Under the pieces are notes generated by a model. That model was not told the DNA's origin. It worked only from the letters and a program-made list of their open reading frames with translations, and made no database searches. Shown here piece by piece: positions 25,926-35,026 of a stretch of 64,000 bases of DNA. A program made the position numbers and the translations under genes. Origin of the DNA: AG-12 sp027339635 (GTDB lineage: Bacteria; Chloroflexota; Dormibacteria; Aeolococcales; Bog-877); NCBI GenBank assembly GCA_027339635.1, contig DAHWNZ010000004.1:1-64000 (forward strand), given 5' to 3'. Position 1 is the first letter of the stretch. Every line of letters starts with the position of its first letter.

Positions 25926-26426
25926 TCCCTGGCGCCCCTATCCGCTGGGACTTGCCGCGCTGAACCCCGACGCAACCCAAAGCAACGGCCCATGCCGAGC
26001 CACCCCCCGGTCGCTGACCTTGGGCGGTTAAGGGAAGGAAAATTGACCTTGTCCGCACGTCCTCTTCGGATTCGGAAGGGACCGGCGCCAGCCTGGGAGC
26101 GGCACCGACCCCCTGAGCGCACGATGGACTCAGGTCGTCGGCCCACCGAATCACCGCATGGGGACGGGGCATTCCGCGTTCGAGCTGGGAGCGATCCAGG
26201 TGATGGTGCGGAGGCGGAATGCCGTCACCACTCACCTGGTGAACCAAGTTCGGCCACTGCAGGTTAGGTGTCTACCCCAGGCACCACGGCTCGTGATTGG
26301 CGGGCACGCGAGGGGGGTCAGCTGCTCGCCCTCGAGCTCGTGATGGGCCTCCGGGCCAGGGGCGGACCTGGTGGAAGACGGGCTGAACCGCTCCTCAGGG
26401 ATGGGACGCCGCCAGGCGGCCGATCG
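25926..26426. other. Intergenic region, no supported gene
   Basis: 501 bp between the Crp/Fnr regulator and a convergent hypothetical gene. A short direct repeat, CCCTGGCGCCCC, occurs at the very end of the regulator gene and again just after it. No RNA or convincing frame is seen. Confidence 0.35.
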
Positions 26427-27047
26427 TCACGGGGTCTCGTGCCATGGGCCACTCGAGGCGCTCGGAATGTCGAGGGAAATTGGCAGGGCTGCCGTGGTGG
26501 ACACCGCCAGGCAGGCGATCGCGGCGGCCATCACCTCCTGCCTGGACTGGCTCATCGGCAGCAACAACGACCCAAGAAGAGCCAACTGAGCCTGGCGCCT
26601 CAGCCGCAGGTAGGCCAGGCCCTCACGGGTTATCACGAGTCCCCCGGTTGCCGCTGCCGACGGATCGGGAGCACCAACCAGCCCCAGCGCGACTAGTCGC
26701 TGCAATCCGGATTTACGAGGTTCATAGTCCCAGGCCCACCTGCCCGAACCCGCACCAGGGTGCGGCGAACCCCAGCGCAGGCGCCCGAGCGCGCGCAGTT
26801 CCTGCCGATCGAGGGTGGCAACTCCGGCAAGGTGGCGTTCCGGCCCCAAACCCTGGGCTTGCTGGACCAGATTGACCATCAAGTTCAGGAACTCGTCGGA
26901 CGCCTTATCAGCGGTGACCCGGATGGCTGCGAGCGCCCCATGGGAATCGCCCGGTCCGGAGAGGTGCACCTCAGGCCCCCAGGGGGACCGGCCCATCACA
27001 ACGCCACTCGCGCGCCCGAAAGGGCATCCCGGACCGCTCGTCTGCAA
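26427..27047 (-). CDS. Hypothetical protein with helical and membrane-like C-terminus
   Basis: The 206-residue frame has a protein-like second half. A helical region (VTADKASDEFLNLMVNLVQQ) precedes a winged-helix-like segment (GLQRLVALGLVGAPDP, then GLVITREGLAYLRL). One hydrophobic stretch (EVMAAAIACLAVSTTAALPI) follows. No family is recognised. The first ~20 residues are weak and the start could be an internal ATG. Composition is less GC-rich than neighbouring core genes. It may be a small membrane-linked DNA-binding or structural protein, but this is a guess. Confidence 0.5.
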   Translation of the reverse strand: MQTSGPGCPFGRASGVVMGRSPWGPEVHLSGPGDSHGALAAIRVTADKASDEFLNLMVNLVQQAQGLGPERHLAGVATLDRQELRALGRLRWGSPHPGAGSGRWAWDYEPRKSGLQRLVALGLVGAPDPSAAATGGLVITREGLAYLRLRRQAQLALLGSLLLPMSQSRQEVMAAAIACLAVSTTAALPISLDIPSASSGPWHETP

Positions 27048-27310
27048 TTGGATAACTCCCTACCTCCCCCCGGTCGGTCGGACCGGAGCGCCATAACCCA
27101 ACATCCACCTACCAGGCTGGGCGCCTCAGCCCTCGGCGTCGGTCCGCCACCGTACCGACATCCCGTATCAAGTCGGCAGCGTCGAACCCGCGACGGCTGT
27201 ACCCATACCGCGTTGCCGGCAGGCGATCGGCGGCGGCACCATGCGGAGCCCGTCGTCTCGTTCCCGTCTGCCACCCAGACACCGGTCGGTGATGACGGTC
27301 CAGCGAGGGC
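27048..27310. other. Intergenic region
   Basis: 263 bp between two minus-strand genes; no gene, repeat or terminator recognised. Confidence 0.3.
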
Positions 27311-28555
27311 TCATCTCACAAGCCCGGCCACGACCAGTGTCGCGAGCATTCCGACCGGCCCCGCGATCCAGCCCACCTTGAAGAAGGAACGGAGCGACGG
27401 CCTCTCACGGGGGCGGTCGCCAGCTGAGAATGCCAAGATGGTGGAGAGGGAACCCGCCGGGGCCAGGTTGGGACCGAGGTCGGCACCCACTATGACTGGA
27501 ATCGTGAACGCGTGGAGATGGTGGGCGGCCGTGAGGCCCGCCCCGAACAGGAAGGCCGTGGGCAGGTTGTTGATCGCGGCCGAAAGCACGGCGGCGGAGG
27601 CTCCAACCCGGGCCTGGGCCATTGGCCCCGATGGCGCACCGGCAATCGGGGCGAGAAGCTCTCCCAGCAGGTGGGCCTGTTGCAGGCCAGAGGCGAGGAC
27701 CGCAAGCCCGACAACCAAGGGCAGGAGGGTCCAGCGAGCGCGCTTCAGAGCTTCCCTGGCGGCGCCGGGCTGACGCCTTCCGAGCAGCACCAGAGCTAAG
27801 AGTGCCGCCAGAGCCGTCGGGGGCCCCAGGGGCTGCCCGAGGACGACCAGGACCACATCGGCCGCAGCCAGTACGGCCACCAGGGCGGCGAGGGCCACGA
27901 GGAGACCGTTCGACAGGTCACGGCCCGGCGTGGCCGGGGCGCTCCGAGTAGGTAGGCGCCACAGCAAGGCAACGACCGCCGCCGCACTGAGCAGAAGACC
28001 AGCCAGTGCGCCGGGCGTCACGATGACGAGGTAGTGGGCAAACTGGAGATGGTCTCGATCCAGCAGGAGGAGGTTCACGGGATTGCTCACGGGAAGCAGG
28101 AGCGATGCCGAATTGGTAACAACGGCCAACCCCAGCAAGAAGAGCGCCGGCGGCAGGCCCCGGGCACGTACCCGGGAGACGACCGCGGGCGCCAGCAGGA
28201 GGGCAGCCGCGTCGTTGGACAGCACGGCCGTCACAAGTGCGGTCAGCGCCAGGATCCCGACCAGCAGTCTCCTGGTGCTGAAGCCCGCCCATATCTCCAA
28301 CCGATCCATGAGCAAATCCACCGCGCCCGCCCGCTGCAGCACGGCGGCCATCACCAGCAGGCCCCCGAAGAACGTCAGCACATCGGCCGTCTGTCCCACA
28401 GCCGCTCCGGCACCGTCTGGCGTCACCAGCCCAGACGCCAGCGAGCCGACGGCGGCGAACAATGCCCACCACGCTCCGTCGATCCCCAGCGGCCTCTTCA
28501 GAATCGCCCAGCAGGTGACGGCGAAGAGCAGCAACAGGACGGCTGTACTTATCAT
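27311..28555 (-). CDS. ArsB/SLC13-type inner-membrane anion transporter
   Basis: The 414-residue protein has about eleven membrane helices. It keeps the paired re-entrant motifs of the ion-transporter superfamily: LSNDAAALLLAPAVV and SNPVNLLLL in the first half, and AAINNLPTAFLFG and GADLGPNLAPAGSLSTIL in the second. The second is especially ArsB-like, so arsenite or antimonite efflux is a good candidate, though related members move di- or tricarboxylates. No arsR or arsC lies nearby; instead a MerR-type regulator is divergent. The start ATG at 28555 has no ribosome site, suggesting a leaderless or short-leader transcript. Confidence 0.82.
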   Translation of the reverse strand: MISTAVLLLLFAVTCWAILKRPLGIDGAWWALFAAVGSLASGLVTPDGAGAAVGQTADVLTFFGGLLVMAAVLQRAGAVDLLMDRLEIWAGFSTRRLLVGILALTALVTAVLSNDAAALLLAPAVVSRVRARGLPPALFLLGLAVVTNSASLLLPVSNPVNLLLLDRDHLQFAHYLVIVTPGALAGLLLSAAAVVALLWRLPTRSAPATPGRDLSNGLLVALAALVAVLAAADVVLVVLGQPLGPPTALAALLALVLLGRRQPGAAREALKRARWTLLPLVVGLAVLASGLQQAHLLGELLAPIAGAPSGPMAQARVGASAAVLSAAINNLPTAFLFGAGLTAAHHLHAFTIPVIVGADLGPNLAPAGSLSTILAFSAGDRPRERPSLRSFFKVGWIAGPVGMLATLVVAGLVR

Positions 28556-28603
28556 GTTTATGTTAAGTCTAGTTCATTGTCGTAGTCCTATAGGAGTTAA
28601 TAC
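28556..28603. promoter_or_regulatory. AT-rich divergent promoter between transporter and MerR gene
   Basis: This 48-bp gap is much AT-richer than its surroundings. It contains TTAAGT (28563-28568) and TATAGG separated by about 20 bp, close to the long spacer typical of MerR-controlled promoters, plus a CCTATAGG palindrome. AGGAG for the MerR gene lies at 28592-28596. The regulator probably acts here on both genes; that is an inference from layout. Confidence 0.45.
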
Positions 28604-29080
28604 ATGCCACACAAGAGTAAAGCCAAGGCCGAAGGCACCGAGCCCGACCTGAGTGATCGGAGAATCGCGGAGGCTAGCGAGCAGGTCGGGGTGAGCCCCA
28701 GGGTGCTCCGTTACTGGGAACAACTCGGCGTGGTCCGTCCCTCCAGGGGCCCGGGAGGGACCCGCCATTTCAACCGCCATGACCTCCTGGCCATGTCGCT
28801 GGTTAGAGAGCTGCTGGCGGCCTCGGACACATCCATCTCGGACCTGCGCTTGATCAGAGTCGTGGCTGAGAAGGAGGTCGCAGCGGCCATGGCGGATCCA
28901 CTGACCCGCCTAAAGCTCCTGTTTCAACGCCAGGCCGCAGAAGAGGCTTTCCACCCCCTCCTAGACGAGCTGGTGCCCGGGCCCAGGGGTCCCAGACCAC
29001 CCTCAGCTGGCCCTGCTGACCCCCTTCTCCCTGGGAGTCGCCCCCGCGCGGCGATCCACCCTCCCCCGGTGCAGCGCTAG
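28604..29080 (+). CDS. MerR-family transcriptional regulator
   Basis: The 158-residue protein starts at ATG 28604, 7 nt after AGGAG. A MerR winged helix spans about residues 18-90, with VSPRVLRYWEQLGVVRPSRG and TRHFNRHDLLAMSLVREL. A short dimer helix follows, then a Pro/Arg-rich tail. No conserved metal-binding cysteines are visible, so it does not look like a classical metal sensor. It is divergent from the ArsB/SLC13-like transporter and likely controls it. Its last 78 nt overlap the convergent mrfB-like gene, which may explain the low-complexity tail. Confidence 0.85.
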   Translation: MPHKSKAKAEGTEPDLSDRRIAEASEQVGVSPRVLRYWEQLGVVRPSRGPGGTRHFNRHDLLAMSLVRELLAASDTSISDLRLIRVVAEKEVAAAMADPLTRLKLLFQRQAAEEAFHPLLDELVPGPRGPRPPSAGPADPLLPGSRPRAAIHPPPVQR

Positions 29081-30382
29081 CCACGCCTCGTACGACTCTC
29101 CCCCGGGGAGCCAGGTTGCCCAGGGCCGATCCGGCTCAATCAGGGTCCTCAGTGCCCGCTCTTTGCTCTCCGGACCGGCACTCTCTCCGAGCCTGCTCGA
29201 AAGCCGCCAAATGCGGCGGGCGAAGCGCTGGTCCCAGCCCGTGGAGGCCTGTTGCAGAGCCTCCCTAGCGAGCTTCAGCGCCCCGGATTGGTCTTGGAGG
29301 CGGTGCTCCAGATCGATGCACAGAGCCTCTGCCGCCTCGGGATCACGCCAGCGTTCCCACGCTGACCGCCAGGCCGTGATGGCCTCATCGATTCTGCCCT
29401 CGCGCTTCAACATCCTGGCCCGGCGCAGGACGGCCGCGCGATCCTGGGGAGGCGGTGCCAGAGTCTCGGCTCGCTCGTACGCCGAGCGCGCGGCCGCCAG
29501 GTCACCCCGGGACTCGACGAAGCGGCCCAGGCTGAGCCAGTCGGACGGGGCCAGCCCCTCACACTCGAGGTGCCGGCCGAGCCTCTGCAAGACCGCCAGT
29601 AAGGAGACCACATCCTGCTGGTTGTGCCGGACTACCTCCAGGAGGGGGCCGCAGTCTCGGGTCTCCAAGAAATGCCAGTACCGCTCCGGAGCCTCCCGGC
29701 CGGGAAGGTCATGAGCTCTGTGCTCGTCAAGGAGCTCCTCCTCCACCGCTCGCAGGGTGCACCGCTCCAGGCGATGGCGGAAGAGCCTTCTCACGACCGG
29801 AAGCAGGTCCAGGTGGGGGACCGCGGGCCATGCCCGGTCGACGCCCGCCATGACCATCCTGGTGCGCAGGAGCGGCAGGTCGTAACTGGAACCGTTGTAG
29901 GTGACGAGCAGCGACGCTGCCCCCAGTTCCTTGAGGGCAGCCAGCACCAGAGGCGCCTCCTCACCCAGCTCCGGCAGGAGCCACTGCTCCACCAGCACCT
30001 CGCTCGCCCCTTCGTGGTAGGAGGCCCAGCCATAGAGGAAGGGCACGGTCCCTGCGCCCCGCTGCAAACCGGTGGTCTCAAGGTCAAAGCACAGCAGCGA
30101 CAGAGGTCCCGTGCGCGGCACGGATGCTGCAATCGGCGAAAGTGCCCGCCACCGGAGCCGCTCTGGTGATAGGCCGATCACGGCCAGCGGTATCCTCACC
30201 CTTCTCAGGAGAATCCCACGCTCCTCATCCCAACCAAACCCGAGGTCCGCCAGACCTCCGAGCAACCCTGAGGGAGAGCTGGGTCCCGGCTGCGGCACCG
30301 CCGCTGCCTTGCGCCGCGGACCCAGCCTGAACCCGGGGTCCCCCTGCAGCGCTGAGAGCCTGAGCCGCAAATCCGCGCTCAT
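29003..30382 (-). CDS. mrfB: MrfB/YprB-like DEDD exonuclease with TPR repeats
   Basis: ATG 30382 shares its A with the TGA stop of the helicase gene (TGATG), so translation is coupled. The 459-residue protein has an RNase H-like (RNase_H_2) exonuclease domain at about 100-290. Its acidic set is visible: D and E in LLCFDLETTGL, D in YNGSSYDLPLL, and D in HNQQDVVSLL. A helical TPR-like region (~305-420) follows. In Bacillus subtilis the yprA-yprB (mrfA-mrfB) pair repairs mitomycin-C damage, with MrfB as a 3'-5' exonuclease. The same order here supports a DNA-adduct or crosslink repair role. It is convergent with the MerR gene. Confidence 0.85.
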   Translation of the reverse strand: MSADLRLRLSALQGDPGFRLGPRRKAAAVPQPGPSSPSGLLGGLADLGFGWDEERGILLRRVRIPLAVIGLSPERLRWRALSPIAASVPRTGPLSLLCFDLETTGLQRGAGTVPFLYGWASYHEGASEVLVEQWLLPELGEEAPLVLAALKELGAASLLVTYNGSSYDLPLLRTRMVMAGVDRAWPAVPHLDLLPVVRRLFRHRLERCTLRAVEEELLDEHRAHDLPGREAPERYWHFLETRDCGPLLEVVRHNQQDVVSLLAVLQRLGRHLECEGLAPSDWLSLGRFVESRGDLAAARSAYERAETLAPPPQDRAAVLRRARMLKREGRIDEAITAWRSAWERWRDPEAAEALCIDLEHRLQDQSGALKLAREALQQASTGWDQRFARRIWRLSSRLGESAGPESKERALRTLIEPDRPWATWLPGGESYEAWLALHRGRVDRRAGATPREKGVSRAS

Positions 30383-32847
30383 CAGCAGCCCTGCTCCAGA
30401 AGACGCAGAGCCGCCGACTTGGCGCCATCCTCCAGACCCGCCACCGGGCCCACGCACGCCGGGCATCCCCACTCGCAATCACACTCGCGCAGCAGGGCTT
30501 CAGCTCCCTCAAGCAGGCTCGCATGGAGGTCGAAGAGGCGGGCGCTGAGGCCCACCCCGCCGGGGTGCACGTCATAGATGAAGACGCAGGGCGAATCCGC
30601 CCCACCATCCCTGCCGCCAGGGGTGCCGAGCGGCGGCCGCTCTCCCGGAGCGAACTCGTCCTGCTGAGGCGCGCCGAGCCGCACAGGAGGCAAGGCGGCC
30701 AGGGGCGACCGCACCTGGGTCACGACACCCAGATCCCGTCTGTCGCACATGGAGACCAGACAGGCTATCTGGCCCATGGCATGCCCCACACCCTCAAGAC
30801 CCGCCTCCATCCCTGGCGCCGAGCCCCGAGCGTTGGAAGGGAAGGAGCACCAGTAGGCGGTGGTCTGGAGGTCGCGCTCCGGAACCCTGATGGGGCCAGC
30901 TCCGACGGTCTCATGGGTGAGGAGCCGGATCTTCCGGTACATCGCCGCGAGGACGCTGACTCGGACCTCGCCGTGAGATCGAGCCGCCACCGAATTGGGC
31001 TCCAGGAGCGGGCCGGCGAACCGCTCCAGAACCTGCAGCCCGACCCGAAGATCCGCGTCGGTGTAGTAGTCGACGGACACCGGATGCACGTAGGCCTTGT
31101 GCTCCTCCCAGTCCAGTCGCTCCACGTGGTACTGGCGCCCCTGATGCATGTAGATGGCATCGTCATGGACCAGCAGCGGTGCCGACCACTCGTCCAATTC
31201 CCCGACCACCCTGGCCGCACCGCCGGCTCGCCCGCCGCCACTTCCCGACGACGGACCCTGGGGACCTTGGGATGGCGACCCGCTCTGCGTCGAGGTGTCC
31301 ATGATCACAACGTTGCTGGCCGCCGCCGTGCGCAGGCTGATGGCATCGGCAGGGAACGCGTCCGCCGCCCAGTGCCAGCTTCCATGGGCATGGTGGATCA
31401 GTCCATCTTCCTCCAACACCTCCAGAAGTCCCCCCAGGTCGGTCGGCCCGAAGGCCTCACCATCATGAAGAGGGAGTTCGAAGATGGCCGCCTGAAGGTG
31501 CCCCGCCAGGATGAGGAGGTTGTCGGGGTCGACGAAGGCACGCTCCGGCGAGCGGTCCAGGAGATACTCGGGGTGCCGGGCTAGGAATTGGTCAAGAGGG
31601 CCACCGCCGGTGATCAACAGCTGCAGCGCCGAGCCTCCGCGCCTACCGGCCCGGCCCATCCTCTGCCAGAGGCTGGCAATGGTGCCTGGATATCCGACCA
31701 GGACCGCGGCATCCAGCCTGCCGATGTCAATGCCAAGTTCCAAGGCGCTGGTGGAGACGACGCAGCGCACCGCTCCGGAGCGCAGGCCCGACTCGATGGC
31801 GCGCCGCTCAAGGGGCAGGTACCCGCCCCGGTAGGCACGGACCGCCGCGCCCCTTTGCCCCCCAGTTCCCCGGCCATCACGCTCCAACTCGTGCTCCAGA
31901 TAGTTGAGCAGCAGTTCCACCTGGAGCCGAGTCTGGCCGAAGGCAATCGTCTGAGCGCCGGCTCTCACAAGGTCGGGCACGATGCGACGCGCCTCCAGGT
32001 TGGCGCTGCGGCGGATGCCGAGCCTGGGCTCGACCACCGGCGGGTTGAGGACCAGGAATCTTCGAGTCGGAGACGGGGCGCCGTTGCGATCGACAACTCT
32101 GACCGGCCGGCCCAGAAGCCGCTCCGCCAATTGCCCAGGATTCGCGATCGTCGCTGAGGAACAGATGTAGGTTGGGTTGCTGCCGTAGAAAGCGCAGATC
32201 CGGTCCAATCGGCGCACCACATTGGCCACGTGGCTGCCGAAGACGCCCCGATAGGTGTGCAGCTCGTCAAGGACGACGAAGCGAAGCCCTGAGAAGAGGC
32301 GAACCCAAGATGTGTGGTGGGGCAGGATTCCGGTATGCAGCATGTCCGGGTTTGTAAGCACCACCTGGCCGCTCTGTCTCAACGCGGTCCGAGCACCCGG
32401 CGGCGTATCCCCGTCATAGGTGAAGGTCTTGAGGTCGACATCCACCGCGTCGCTCAGCTGGCGCAACTCATGAAGTTGGTCTTGGGCCAGTGCCTTGGTG
32501 GGGAAGAGCATCAGGGCGGTGGCGTCGGGATCGCGCAGCACCGAGTCAAGGATGGGCAGCAGGTAGCACAGAGACTTACCGGATGCCGTGGGGGTGACGA
32601 CCGCCACATGCTCGCCCTTGAGAGCGGCATCCACGGCCTCCACTTGGTGGGTGAACAGGCCCTTCATGCCGCGGTTGGCCAGGCCCCGCTGCAACTGCTC
32701 ATGCAGCGCCGTGGGATAGGCCCCGTATTGGGCTCTACGGGCCGGAAGCTCTCGATCCAGGACCACCAGCTCCTGAACACCGGGGCGCTCGACGACCTCT
32801 TCCCAACTCTGAGGCATCCTGTCCCGTTCGAAGGTTCGACGCTCCAT
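30382..32847 (-). CDS. mrfA: MrfA/YprA-like DEAD/DEAH helicase with DUF1998 zinc domain
   Basis: From ATG 32847 the protein has 821 residues. Helicase motifs are clear: Q-motif region FTHQVEAVDAAL, Walker A TPTASGKS, motif II DELHTYRG, motif III SSATI, and motifs IV-VI with STSALELGIDIG and QRMGRAGRRGG. The C-terminal DUF1998 region carries four cysteines (CDCEWGCPAC) for a zinc site. This is the architecture of MrfA (YprA), a 3'-5' DNA helicase for mitomycin-lesion repair, and the next gene is its MrfB partner. A hydrophilic Gly/Ser insert lies at about residue 520-545. The frame extends to 32940, but homology starts at MERRTFERD or later. Confidence 0.92.
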   Translation of the reverse strand: MERRTFERDRMPQSWEEVVERPGVQELVVLDRELPARRAQYGAYPTALHEQLQRGLANRGMKGLFTHQVEAVDAALKGEHVAVVTPTASGKSLCYLLPILDSVLRDPDATALMLFPTKALAQDQLHELRQLSDAVDVDLKTFTYDGDTPPGARTALRQSGQVVLTNPDMLHTGILPHHTSWVRLFSGLRFVVLDELHTYRGVFGSHVANVVRRLDRICAFYGSNPTYICSSATIANPGQLAERLLGRPVRVVDRNGAPSPTRRFLVLNPPVVEPRLGIRRSANLEARRIVPDLVRAGAQTIAFGQTRLQVELLLNYLEHELERDGRGTGGQRGAAVRAYRGGYLPLERRAIESGLRSGAVRCVVSTSALELGIDIGRLDAAVLVGYPGTIASLWQRMGRAGRRGGSALQLLITGGGPLDQFLARHPEYLLDRSPERAFVDPDNLLILAGHLQAAIFELPLHDGEAFGPTDLGGLLEVLEEDGLIHHAHGSWHWAADAFPADAISLRTAAASNVVIMDTSTQSGSPSQGPQGPSSGSGGGRAGGAARVVGELDEWSAPLLVHDDAIYMHQGRQYHVERLDWEEHKAYVHPVSVDYYTDADLRVGLQVLERFAGPLLEPNSVAARSHGEVRVSVLAAMYRKIRLLTHETVGAGPIRVPERDLQTTAYWCSFPSNARGSAPGMEAGLEGVGHAMGQIACLVSMCDRRDLGVVTQVRSPLAALPPVRLGAPQQDEFAPGERPPLGTPGGRDGGADSPCVFIYDVHPGGVGLSARLFDLHASLLEGAEALLRECDCEWGCPACVGPVAGLEDGAKSAALRLLEQGC

Positions 32848-32851
32848 CCCA

Positions 32852-32863
32852 GAACAAATGTAC
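32852..32863. promoter_or_regulatory. Possible SOS-like box upstream of mrfAB
   Basis: GAACAAATGTAC sits 5 nt before the helicase start and differs at one base from the Gram-positive LexA consensus GAAC-N4-GTTC. A second GTTC half-site follows at 32873-32876. One-mismatch matches occur by chance roughly every 2-3 kb, so support is modest. Confidence 0.3.
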
Positions 32864-33094
32864 CAAACTTCTGTTCCCCATGCAATCACGCCCCGGTGCT
32901 CTGTTGGCAACGGCCGCGACTGGTCCAGAGGTGACCGCACCTCCTCACGTGAACCTCTTGGCCAGGTGTTGGCTCAGCAACCAGAGCTGGTGTCGGGGGT
33001 CCAGCCGGCTCGGCCTCCGCCGTCGTCGCCCTCCCCGGCCCGAAAGGAGCCTCCGAACAGTGAGCAGCCCCGGTGAGATTGGATCTCCCGTCCG

Positions 33095-34396
33095 CTACGC
33101 GATCTCATCCTGCTGGGATCTGGCCGGGGCCCGGCCCGGCTTCCAGGGACCGAAGAGGAGACCATAGAGGATGGCGTTGGCGCATTGAAATACCGCGGCG
33201 AGCTCGAACGGCGCCGCTAGGCTCACCTCTTCAAACAGGTACCCGGCGAGAACTTGACTTCCAGCCATCGTTCCCTGAGCGGGGAGGTTGGACAGGGCGG
33301 CCAGGCTGGCGCGCTCCTCGGGATCCGCGACATCCTGGGTGAACGACTGTCGCAGAGGCAGCCCGACCCTCTGGGCCAGCATGCGCACGAAGTAGATGCC
33401 ACCGGCCAACCAGAAGGTCGGTGCCAACACCATGGGGACGAGCAGGACCCCGGTGATCGCCCGAACCGCAACGATGGCGGTCACGGTTCCAAGCTTTCTC
33501 CCGATCGTGGCGGCGGTCAGGGTGGAGACCAGGGAGCCGAGGTTGACGAGCGCAAAGAGCAGCCCAATCTCGCCCGGGCTGGCACCGTATCTCAGGTAGA
33601 GCCAGTAGCTCACGAAGGGCCCGAACATACCGATGGCGAACCCGTTGACCCCGTTGGTGACCCAGAAGCGCCACAGCATCGGCCACGATCGCCGCGGCCA
33701 GCGCACGTGGCGCCTGGCCTGGCCTCCTGCCGGAGGCTGCCGCCGCTCCTTGATGCCCAAGGCCATGAGACCGGCCACGGCTGCCAGAATGGCCGCCGCC
33801 AGAAACGCAGGGCGATAGGCTGCGGTCGCGGCTGAGGCGGTCAGGTGAGGATGGGTACGGGCCAGGGCGGCCAGCAACCCGCCGAGCAGCGCCCCCAGCG
33901 CGGAGACGAACGCGACTCTGCCGAATGCCGCCGCCCGCGCCTGCGCGGGCGCGCTCTCGGCGACCAGGGCCGACTCGGCGGGCTGATACGGGCCGACACT
34001 CCCGCCTCCGGCCCCCGCTCCACGGCCGAAGGTGCCGAGCGCCGCGAATATGAACAGAATCGCCGGAGCGCTGGATAGCGAGTAGACGGCCGCCGCGCCC
34101 GCTGCCAGCAGAGGAATCGCGATCAGAAACGGCTTGCGGCCGAAGCGATCTGAGAAGACTCCGATCACGGACGCCATGATCGCTGAGGTCGCTGTCACAC
34201 AGAGGAATAAGGCCCCCAGCTCGATGGCCGAGAACCCCTCGGCTGCAAGGTAGAGGGCCGTGACCACGCCGGCGATCCCGCGGGCGGCGCTCATCGCCAG
34301 CCGTGCTCCCAGCACGATCCTGAGGTTGGAGTCGATCCACTTCGGCCAGAGCCACCGCATCCAGCCCTCGACGCGCTGGTAGACCCGCTCAGGCAC
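33095..34396 (-). CDS. MFS transporter (drug-efflux-like)
   Basis: The 433-residue protein has twelve predicted helices in two halves. The loop 2-3 motif GVFSDRFGRKPFL is the classic MFS motif A, and a Gly-rich RGAGAGGGS lies in helix 4. The cytoplasmic middle loop is basic (KERRQPPAGGQARRH). It would move a small solute by proton coupling. A MarR regulator starts the same minus-strand unit 48 nt upstream, the common layout for a self-regulated efflux pair, so drug or xenobiotic export is the best guess. Confidence 0.88.
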   Translation of the reverse strand: MPERVYQRVEGWMRWLWPKWIDSNLRIVLGARLAMSAARGIAGVVTALYLAAEGFSAIELGALFLCVTATSAIMASVIGVFSDRFGRKPFLIAIPLLAAGAAAVYSLSSAPAILFIFAALGTFGRGAGAGGGSVGPYQPAESALVAESAPAQARAAAFGRVAFVSALGALLGGLLAALARTHPHLTASAATAAYRPAFLAAAILAAVAGLMALGIKERRQPPAGGQARRHVRWPRRSWPMLWRFWVTNGVNGFAIGMFGPFVSYWLYLRYGASPGEIGLLFALVNLGSLVSTLTAATIGRKLGTVTAIVAVRAITGVLLVPMVLAPTFWLAGGIYFVRMLAQRVGLPLRQSFTQDVADPEERASLAALSNLPAQGTMAGSQVLAGYLFEEVSLAAPFELAAVFQCANAILYGLLFGPWKPGRAPARSQQDEIA

Positions 34397-34444
34397 GATC
34401 CGGCCTTGGTGATCCGGCCGCTGGGATGGCGCCCCCGGCCTCGA

Positions 34445-34933
34445 TCACTGGGGCGCCGAGACCAACAACTGAGCCAGCTCCTCCAGCGCCGGCAGGGAGT
34501 CCACGATGGCGGCGCGCTCATGGGCTGGAAGATCCGCTAGGGCCGACGCGAGCCGGAGCGCCCGCTCCGATCGGAGGCGCCGGTGCAACTCCCTGCCGAC
34601 CTCAGTCGCTTCCAGAACGGCGGTTCTTTTGTCTCCCGTCTGGGAGTGACGTTGGAGCACCCCGGCGTGGCACATTCGGGCGACCATTCTCGAGAGCATG
34701 GTGGGATTGACCATCTCCACCCGGGCCAGTTCGGTGGGCCGGATCGGGCCGAGGTGGATCACCGTGGCCAGGGCTGAAAACTCCGCTGGCGTCAGGTCGG
34801 CTCCTATCTCGACCGCCCGCAGCCGGCGGCCGAGCCTGAGCAGAGCGGCCCGCAGTCGGGATGCCTCGGCCAACTCCTCGCCCCTCTCGCTTGGGCCCAC
34901 GTTGCTCGGCAAAGACCGCGGCTGGTCGCTCAT
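34445..34933 (-). CDS. MarR-family transcriptional regulator
   Basis: The protein has about 162 residues from ATG 34933 (an in-frame TTG at 34954 is possible). A helical N-terminus precedes the winged helix: LTPAEFSALATVI, then RPTELARVEMVNPTMLSRMV as recognition helix, the wing QTGDKRTAVLEAT, and C-terminal dimer helices. It probably represses itself and the downstream MFS transporter. A palindrome, TGAT-N8-ATCA, sits just before the start codon and is a credible operator. Confidence 0.88.
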   Translation of the reverse strand: MSDQPRSLPSNVGPSERGEELAEASRLRAALLRLGRRLRAVEIGADLTPAEFSALATVIHLGPIRPTELARVEMVNPTMLSRMVARMCHAGVLQRHSQTGDKRTAVLEATEVGRELHRRLRSERALRLASALADLPAHERAAIVDSLPALEELAQLLVSAPQ

Positions 34934-34937
34934 CGCC

Positions 34938-34953
34938 TGATTATTGCTTATCA
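34938..34953. promoter_or_regulatory. Candidate MarR operator
   Basis: TGATTATTGCTTATCA is a 16-bp inverted repeat with perfect 4-bp arms, 4 nt upstream of the MarR ATG in an AT-rich patch. Position and symmetry fit autoregulation by the encoded protein; binding is inferred. Confidence 0.45.
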
Positions 34954-35026
34954 AACGGCAACTTTCGCCTCGTGAACTCGCTCGCGACTGGGCCAGAGGC
35001 CATGACCTGGCCGCCCGACAGTACGG

